From positions 1 to 9,965 of the forward strand of contig JAOUIN010000072.1 in NCBI GenBank assembly GCA_029883965.1: a DNA stretch of 9,965 nt. Reading direction: 5' to 3'. Numbering within the stretch: position 1 is the stretch's first letter; each line of letters begins with the position of its first letter. The notes below the pieces were generated by a model. It saw only the letters and a program-made list of their open reading frames with translations, made no database searches and was not told where the DNA came from. The DNA is from Betaproteobacteria bacterium (lineage in GTDB: Bacteria; Pseudomonadota; Gammaproteobacteria; Burkholderiales; SG8-41). The position numbers and the translations under genes were made by a program. Below are positions 6,452 through 9,965 of this stretch, one piece after another.

Positions 6452-7177
6452 TTACTGGCTTTTGCCATCCGGGATGAACACATAACCGAAGCCCCAGACG
6501 GTCTGTATGAATGCGGGTTTGGCGGAATCCGGTTCGATGATTTTGCGCAGGCGCGAGATCTGCACGTCGATTGAGCGGTCGAACGCGCCGAATTCACGGC
6601 CGCGCGCCATTTCCATCAGCTTGTCGCGTGACATCGGCATGCGCGGATGTTCGACCAGCACCTTGAGCAGCGCGAATTCCCCGGTGGTAAGGGAAATGTC
6701 CTCGCCCGACTTCGACAGTGTGCGTGAACCCAGGTTGAGGCGGAATTCGCCGAACTCGATCACCTGCGCCGCTGCGCCCGGCGCACCCGGCGGAGCCGGC
6801 GGCGGCTGCCGGCGCAGTACCGCCTGGATGCGCGCGACCAGTTCGCGCGGATTGAAGGGTTTGGGCATGTAGTCATCGGCGCCGATTTCGAGTCCGACGA
6901 TACGGTCGACATCGTCGCCCTTGGCGGTGAGCATGATGATGGGCATGGTTTCGCCGCCGCCGCGCAGCCGGCGGCAGATCGACAGGCCGTCCTCCCCGGG
7001 CATCATCAGGTCGAGGATCATCAGGTCGTAGCGCTCACGGGCCAACTGCCGATTCATTTCAAGGGCATCGGATACGACGCGTACAGCGTAGCCCTGTTCG
7101 CTGAGGTAGCGGTTGAGCAGTTCGCGCAGACGGGCGTCGTCGTCGACGACCAGAATCCGGGTTTTCGTCTGGTTCAT
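6452..7177 (-). CDS. ompR: OmpR-type response regulator
   Basis: A 241-residue two-domain response regulator (E. coli OmpR has 239). The receiver domain (about 7-121) has acidic residues Asp12-Asp14, the phospho-acceptor Asp56 in MILDLMMPGEDG, Thr84 in IIMLTAKGDD and Lys106 in YMPKPFNPREL. A Pro/Ala/Gly linker (124-137) leads to a winged-helix DNA-binding domain (about 138-235) with LTTGEFALLKVLVEHP and the recognition-helix region RSIDVQISRLRK (201-212), ending in TVWGFGYVF. ATG 7177 is used; the frame is open to 7213 but the extra 12 residues are not family-like. First gene of the ompR-envZ unit, divergent from the exported-protein operon across 267 bp. It is expected to bind DNA as a dimer at tandem sites when phosphorylated by the linked kinase. 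Confidence 0.93.
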   Translation of the reverse strand: MNQTKTRILVVDDDARLRELLNRYLSEQGYAVRVVSDALEMNRQLARERYDLMILDLMMPGEDGLSICRRLRGGGETMPIIMLTAKGDDVDRIVGLEIGADDYMPKPFNPRELVARIQAVLRRQPPPAPPGAPGAAAQVIEFGEFRLNLGSRTLSKSGEDISLTTGEFALLKVLVEHPRMPMSRDKLMEMARGREFGAFDRSIDVQISRLRKIIEPDSAKPAFIQTVWGFGYVFIPDGKSQ

Positions 7178-7290
7178 GGGGCCATCGTACCCAGTTCGGG
7201 CCGCGGAAGCCACGGTCTTGCAACAATCTCTTACAAATTACCGGGTATGCGGGTGCTGCGGCCACGCGTAGCATAAAGCCCTGATTCCGG

Positions 7291-7310
7291 ACATTTTGCA
7301 CATTTTTTGC
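7291..7310. promoter_or_regulatory. Tandem direct repeat in the ompR/exported-operon gap
   Basis: ACATTTTGC at 7291-7299 is followed immediately by ACATTTTTTGC at 7300-7310, and the second copy runs into the palindrome TTGCGCAA (7307-7314). Adjacent AT-rich direct repeats are the arrangement OmpR-family dimers bind, and ACATTTTG also occurs in known OmpR boxes, but this is only a resemblance. The site sits between the two divergent units and could serve either or both. Confidence 0.25.
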
Positions 7311-7340
7311 GCAACAGTTGCTTACACATCGGGTGTTGAC

Positions 7341-7358
7341 TGAAACAGTTTGTTTACA
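7341..7358. promoter_or_regulatory. Inverted repeat TGAAAC-N5-GTTTACA upstream of the exported-protein operon
   Basis: TGAAAC (7341-7346), five bases, then GTTTACA (7352-7358) forms an imperfect inverted repeat about 90 bp before the first gene at 7445. It directly follows TTGACT (7336-7341), a good -35 hexamer, but no acceptable -10 lies at normal spacing, so a promoter here may need an activator. The GAAAC core is reminiscent of OmpR half-sites. Nothing else in the 7178-7444 gap was convincing; I could not fix the ompR promoter. Confidence 0.25.
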
Positions 7359-7444
7359 TGACGCGATAAAGATGGCTGCAACGTTCCGAGGGGGCGTTGG
7401 CCGGCAGACAGTTTGCGGCCCAACCTGTAAGTGTGGAGGCAATC

Positions 7445-8086
7445 ATGAGCAAGGCAACTTTGAGTGCACTGGCAATCCTGATGGCGACTGGCCTTACCGT
7501 TGCAGTCGATGCGCAGGCGCGTGAGCGCGGCGTTAATGAGCGCCAGAACCAGCAGCGTGAACGCGTGACTTCTGGTGCACGTTCGGGTCAGGTAACCCGC
7601 CCCGAAGCGCGCCAGTTGAACCGCGAAGCGCGCGGGATCGAGCGCAAGGAGCAGGCGTTCCGGTCCGACGGTCATTTTTCGCGCAGCGAGCGCCGCGAAG
7701 TTCATCGCGACCTCGACCGGCATGGCCGCCATATCCAGCAGTCGCGCAACGATCATGACCGGCGCGGCTGGCATGGCGGCCGGGACTGGGGGCATCAGCG
7801 CGGTTTCGACCGGGGCCATCAAGTCCGCGGTCAGGGTGGCATCGACCGGTTGCAGCACCGGCAGCAGGCTCAGATCCGCCAGGGTGTCCGCAACGGCAGC
7901 CTGACGCCGCATGAGGCCCGGCGGCTTTCCGGGGAACAGCGCCAGATTGCGGCACTGGAGCGCAGCTATCGTGCTGACGGCGTGCTGACCCCTGCCGAGC
8001 GTCGCGATCTGCGCGGCGAACTGCGGGATGCCGACCGTCACATATACAATCAGACCCATGACGACGACCGGCGGTTCGGGCGTTAA
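7445..8086 (+). CDS. Predicted exported protein with a duplicated EF-hand-like repeat
   Basis: I do not recognise a characterised family. The 213-residue protein begins with a Sec-type signal peptide (Lys3, hydrophobic 5-21, cleavage probably after VDAQA, residue 25). The mature part is very rich in Arg, Gln, Glu, Asp and His. Two copies of a ~72-residue unit occupy about 32-103 and 134-206, separated by a Gly/His/Arg/Trp-rich linker (104-132). Each unit has two helix-loop-helix-like stretches with the pattern G-x-(hydrophobic)-(S/T)-x-x-E: SGQVTRPE, DGHFSRSE, NGSLTPHE and DGVLTPAE. These line up with the second half of an EF-hand loop (Gly6, hydrophobic 8, Glu12) but lack Asp at positions 1 and 3. 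GGAGG at 7435-7439, five bases before ATG 7445, fixes the start against the longer open frame from 7397. First gene of a three-gene operon. A periplasmic role, perhaps with metal or stress, is inference. Confidence 0.8.
   Translation: MSKATLSALAILMATGLTVAVDAQARERGVNERQNQQRERVTSGARSGQVTRPEARQLNREARGIERKEQAFRSDGHFSRSERREVHRDLDRHGRHIQQSRNDHDRRGWHGGRDWGHQRGFDRGHQVRGQGGIDRLQHRQQAQIRQGVRNGSLTPHEARRLSGEQRQIAALERSYRADGVLTPAERRDLRGELRDADRHIYNQTHDDDRRFGR
7538..8062 (+). repeat. Internal protein-level duplication
   Basis: Residues about 32-103 (7538-7753) and 134-206 (7844-8062) of the exported protein align end to end: ERVTSGARSGQVTRPEARQL with AQIRQGVRNGSLTPHEARRL, then RSDGHFSRSERREVHRDL with RADGVLTPAERRDLRGEL. 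The similarity is clear in protein but blurred in DNA, so the duplication is old. The linker between (7754-7843) encodes WHGG, WGHQRG and DRGH and is unlike either copy. Confidence 0.75.
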
Positions 8087-8107
8087 ACAGCAACTGGAGT
8101 ACGGTGC

Positions 8108-8377
8108 ATGAAATTCTGGCTGGCAGTCCTGGTGACGTTGATGACCCTGCAGTCGGGGTCGGTGATCGCCGGGCCATGGCGTGAACTGCGCATGGCCCAG
8201 GGTAATTCCGACCGCGCCGACCGCAACGGGGCTCAGCGCCAGCGGGATTCCGGCCGGAACGAACGTTCTGAACGGCAGCAGCGTTCCCAGCGCCTGTCAG
8301 ATGATGAACGTCGCGAACTGCATCGTGATCTCGACAAGGCGCGGCGGGAAATCTACAAGCCCCGCCGCGACCGCTGA
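8108..8377 (+). CDS. Small basic exported protein related to half of the upstream repeat
   Basis: Unrecognised 89-residue protein. A signal peptide is likely (hydrophobic about 4-20, cleavage near SVIAG, residues 18-22). The mature part is highly charged and dominated by Arg, Asp, Gln and Ser. Its C-terminal segment LSDDERRELHRDLDKARREI (63-82) closely parallels the end of each repeat in the preceding protein (FSRSERREVHRDLDRHGRHI and LTPAERRDLRGELRDADRHI), so it looks like a half-unit relative. It lacks the loop Gly and the Asp ligands, so metal binding by itself is doubtful. GGAG at 8096-8099 is eight bases before the ATG. It lies 21 bases after the first gene and 25 before the third, within one operon. 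Function unknown; it might pair with the larger protein. Confidence 0.72.
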   Translation: MKFWLAVLVTLMTLQSGSVIAGPWRELRMAQGNSDRADRNGAQRQRDSGRNERSERQQRSQRLSDDERRELHRDLDKARREIYKPRRDR

Positions 8378-8402
8378 GCTGAATTCAATATAAGGACTCA
8401 TT

Positions 8403-8957
8403 GTGAATATCAAAAAACTGTTGTTGGTTTTTGCGGTACTCGCAGCGCCGGCATTTGCTGCCGAAGGCATTCCGGGCGCGACGGTCGCCACTGACGGAGC
8501 CAAGCCGTCGTACGGCAACCATGGCGCCATGCGCGAGGCGTGCAACGCTGAACCGGAGAAATGCCGTGCTCAGATGCAGGCACGGCGCGAAGCCTGCGCG
8601 GCGGACCCGGAAAAGTGCAGACAGGAACGCGTGGCGCAACGCGAAAAGATGTGCGCGCAGAATCCGGAAAAGTGCAGGGAAAGGAAGGCGCGCATGGAGC
8701 AGCGGCGTGCGCAGTGCCAGGCGGATCCGCAGAAATGCCAGCAGGAGCGTCAGGCGCGTGCTGAAGAGCATTTCAGGAAAGCTGATGTCGATGGCAACGG
8801 CATGTTGTCCCGTGCCGAGGCCGAGAAAGGCATGCCGCGGCTGGCGCATCGTTTCGATGACATCGATGCCGACAGGGACGGGCAGTTGTCGCGTGATGAA
8901 ATGGTAGCGGCCCGCAAGGCGCGCCATGGCGCGAAGGCGAAGTCATCCAAGGGTTAG
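8403..8957 (+). CDS. Exported protein with four C-x6-C units and two EF-hands
   Basis: A 184-residue protein starting at GTG 8403, fixed by AAGGA (8392-8396) six bases upstream and by the signal peptide that follows at once (KK at 4-5, hydrophobic 6-18, cleavage after AFA, residue 19). Residues 47-112 hold four units of C-x6-C (Cys 47/54, 65/72, 84/91, 105/112) with core CxxxPEKC or CQADPQKC, joined by charged helical spacers of 10-13 residues. Two canonical EF-hand loops follow: D128-V-D-G-N-G-M-L-S-R-A-E139 and D155-A-D-R-D-G-Q-L-S-R-D-E166, each with acidic ligands at 1, 3, 12 and Asn or Asp at 5, so calcium binding is likely. A Lys-rich tail closes it. The eight paired cysteines could form disulphides in the periplasm or bind metal. 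EF-hand proteins of this kind occur in proteobacteria but I know no assigned role. Last gene of the operon, followed by a strong terminator. Confidence 0.85.
   Translation: MNIKKLLLVFAVLAAPAFAAEGIPGATVATDGAKPSYGNHGAMREACNAEPEKCRAQMQARREACAADPEKCRQERVAQREKMCAQNPEKCRERKARMEQRRAQCQADPQKCQQERQARAEEHFRKADVDGNGMLSRAEAEKGMPRLAHRFDDIDADRDGQLSRDEMVAARKARHGAKAKSSKG
8541..8738 (+). repeat. Four C-x6-C repeats
   Basis: The repeat recurs every 18, 19 and 21 residues and is visible in DNA as related blocks such as CCGGAGAAATGC, CCGGAAAAGTGC (twice) and CCGCAGAAATGC. The DNA similarity suggests more recent tandem amplification than in the first gene of the operon. Confidence 0.8.
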
Positions 8958-8967
8958 GCTGAAGCAG

Positions 8968-9016
8968 GCGGCGAGGGCGGGACCAATGTTGCTCCGGCAA
9001 GCCCTCGCTGCTTTTT
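8968..9016 (+). terminator. Rho-independent terminator of the exported-protein operon
   Basis: GCGGCGAGGGC (8968-8978) pairs with GCCCTCGCTGC (9001-9011), giving an 11-bp GC-rich stem with one G-T pair, then TTTTT at 9012-9016. The loop is 22 nt, longer than typical. It starts 10 bases after the stop codon at 8957. Confidence 0.85.
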
Positions 9017-9113
9017 CTTCCATTGCTCTGCGCTGCCGGCGGCGTGCGCGTTGTGGCTGTTGCCAGTAATGAACAATTCCTGCGCCAGGCGAGGTTAGTG
9101 TAACCGGCTCACA

Positions 9114-9275
9114 TGTCCGGCAATGACAACTCGCTCTATGCTGTTGATTTTCGTGATCTTTACAGCACGGTTTTGACGCGGTGATGGCGCCTGTCGCCGT
9201 GGCCGCGGCAGCGCCGGGTTTCGTCCTGTCGAATTCCTTCGCGCCTGGCGCAATGCCGGCCGGCCCCGGAAATAA
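9114..9275 (+). pseudogene. Possible C-terminal relic of a DUF1501-family protein
   Basis: Within the 9017-9455 gap, the frame from 9114 to the TAA at 9273-9275 encodes 53 residues including AVDFRDLYSTVLTR (10-23) and GFRPVEFLRA (35-44). These resemble, in order, the (T/V)DFR-x-(L/V)Y-x-TVL segment and the final G-x-FxP-x-x-(F/L)LRA tail of DUF1501 proteins. The residues between them do not fit well (the usual Trp-Leu/Trp-Gly after TVLxR is missing), and an in-frame stop at 9102 cuts off the rest of the gene. No start signal is evident. I read it as a decayed fragment left after deletion; chance similarity cannot be excluded. I see no other gene in this gap. Confidence 0.35.
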
Positions 9276-9312
9276 TGTAAGTTATTGATTTAAAATATTT
9301 ATTTGTAATTTC
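9271..9312. other. AT-rich block before the DGQHR gene
   Basis: About 40 bases of strongly AT-rich DNA (TTATTGATTT, AAAATATTTA) stand out against GC-rich surroundings, about 145-185 bp upstream of the ATG at 9456. It contains hexamers resembling -35 (TTGATT, 9285-9290) and -10 (TAAAAT, TGTAAT) elements but none at correct spacing. TAGAAT at 9361-9366 is another -10-like site nearer the gene without a -35. It may be a promoter or UP-like region, or a junction of transferred DNA. Confidence 0.3.
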
Positions 9313-9455
9313 CCCTGTCGGGTCGCGGTCTTAGTCTCGCTTTTCTCCCGACCTGAACGCTAGAATGGCATCCGCAGGCCACCCGGCGTCCGGCGGAAAC
9401 CCGATTTTTCGCGGTATGCCAAGTACTTACAACAAGACTAAGGGGATCAGGCACC

Positions 9456-9965
9456 ATGCTGGCAACGCGCATCAGACAGAAAGACAGCGTCTTTTATTTT
9501 GCGAGCTATCCGGCAAAGGATGTGCTCGAACGGGTGCGATTCATCAGCCGCTTTTATGGCGAAGGCGAAGAGATTGCACCGCAAAACCTGCCCCGGCATG
9601 ACGAAATCGCCCAGTTTATTTCGCGCGTTGAACGCACTGACGAGGCGTTCCAGCGGCAGATGTCGAAATCCAAGGTGCGGCAACTGCGCAATTTTTATGA
9701 AATGGCCGTCAGTCAGCCGCCGATACCCGGTACGGTGCTGCTGTTTACGTCCGACGAACTGCGGTTCACTGCGCTGTCCGGCCAGGATGCCGTTGGCCAT
9801 CTCGCTGAGCCCGCTTCCAAATACCTGATCATCGACGGCCAGCACCGGCTTGCCGCGCTCAAGTTTTATCTGCATGAACATCCGGCCGAGGCGTCGTCGA
9901 TCAACGTGCCCTGCGTGATTTTTGACGGACGCAGCGAAGATTTTGCTGCGGAAATGTTTGTCATC
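9456..9965 (+). CDS. DGQHR-domain protein (DndB-related), C-terminus beyond the window
   Basis: The first 170 residues are present and the gene runs off the right edge. The defining motif is IIDGQHRLAALK (125-136, motif at 127-131), a ParB/sulfiredoxin-like signature shared by DndB, which represses DNA phosphorothioation genes, and by many DGQHR proteins near DNA-modification and defence genes. Ahead of it the pattern is normal for the family: SVFYFASYPAKDVL (11-24), a helical region with VRQLRNFYE (74-82), and IPGTVLLF (90-97). No signal peptide. ATG 9456 is chosen because AGGGGA (9441-9446) lies nine bases upstream and the N-terminus looks complete. It follows a gene-poor stretch, which suits an accessory locus. 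Whether it is a true DndB or a solitary DGQHR protein cannot be told without the next genes. Confidence 0.8.
   Translation, partial: MLATRIRQKDSVFYFASYPAKDVLERVRFISRFYGEGEEIAPQNLPRHDEIAQFISRVERTDEAFQRQMSKSKVRQLRNFYEMAVSQPPIPGTVLLFTSDELRFTALSGQDAVGHLAEPASKYLIIDGQHRLAALKFYLHEHPAEASSINVPCVIFDGRSEDFAAEMFVI

Noticed and set aside
7322..8059. Leftward 245-codon frame opposite the first exported gene, looking hydrophobic
   Set aside because: Its hydrophobic look is the complement of an Arg/Gln/Glu-rich repeat. The forward frame has a Shine-Dalgarno, a signal peptide and a duplicated repeat; the reverse has none and would run into the ompR upstream region.
8541..8738. Regular spaced repeats considered as a CRISPR array
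   Set aside because: The units are 54-63 bp periods that are in-frame protein repeats, diverged between copies, with no identical repeat-spacer structure and no cas genes.
8385..8927. Leftward 180-codon frame opposite the EF-hand gene
   Set aside because: The forward strand encodes two canonical EF-hand loops and a signal peptide; the reverse is repetitive Leu/Arg/Ala sequence caused by the C-x6-C repeats.
9317..9352. GTCGGG ... CCCGAC inverted repeat upstream of the DGQHR gene
   Set aside because: Six-bp stem with a 24-nt loop and no T run; expected by chance in GC-rich DNA.
9421..9428. Palindrome AAGTACTT just upstream of the DGQHR gene as an operator
   Set aside because: An isolated 8-bp palindrome with no second copy or extended symmetry is too weak to call.

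Overview
The window looks like a chromosomal segment of a high-GC beta- or gammaproteobacterium, most likely a betaproteobacterium. The main evidence is the OmpR/EnvZ pair, whose regulator has a betaproteobacterial-looking receiver, together with an ispD-ispF pair and dense gene packing. This placement is inferred from protein character, because no rRNA or other phylogenetic marker is present.

Left part (1-2744, all leftward): the first 55 codons of a membrane transporter run off the left edge. To its right lies a compact three-gene operon transcribed memo-like -> AMMECR1-like -> radical SAM. This is the full 'AmmeMemoRadiSam' set, a widely conserved triplet whose biochemical function is, to my knowledge, still not established. 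It is the best candidate here for an under-described system.

Middle part (2876-5150, rightward): ispD and ispF (two MEP isoprenoid steps, overlapping by one base), thpR (2H RNA cyclic phosphodiesterase), and a small stand-alone cyclic-nucleotide-binding domain protein. The last of these meets the histidine kinase gene tail to tail, with overlapping stop codons.

Right-middle part (5147-8957): a leftward ompR-envZ-type two-component system is divergent from a rightward operon of three predicted exported proteins. The first carries a duplicated ~72-residue repeat with degenerate EF-hand-like loops. The second is a small basic protein resembling half of that repeat. The third has four C-x6-C units followed by two canonical EF-hand loops. 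A strong intrinsic terminator closes the operon. The divergent arrangement suggests, without proving, that the two-component system regulates these envelope proteins.

Right end (9012-9965): a roughly 440-bp gene-poor stretch holds what may be the C-terminal relic of a DUF1501-type protein and an AT-rich block. It is followed by the 5' part of a DGQHR-domain gene, related to DndB and similar proteins. This gene may be the edge of an accessory or DNA-modification region beyond the window.
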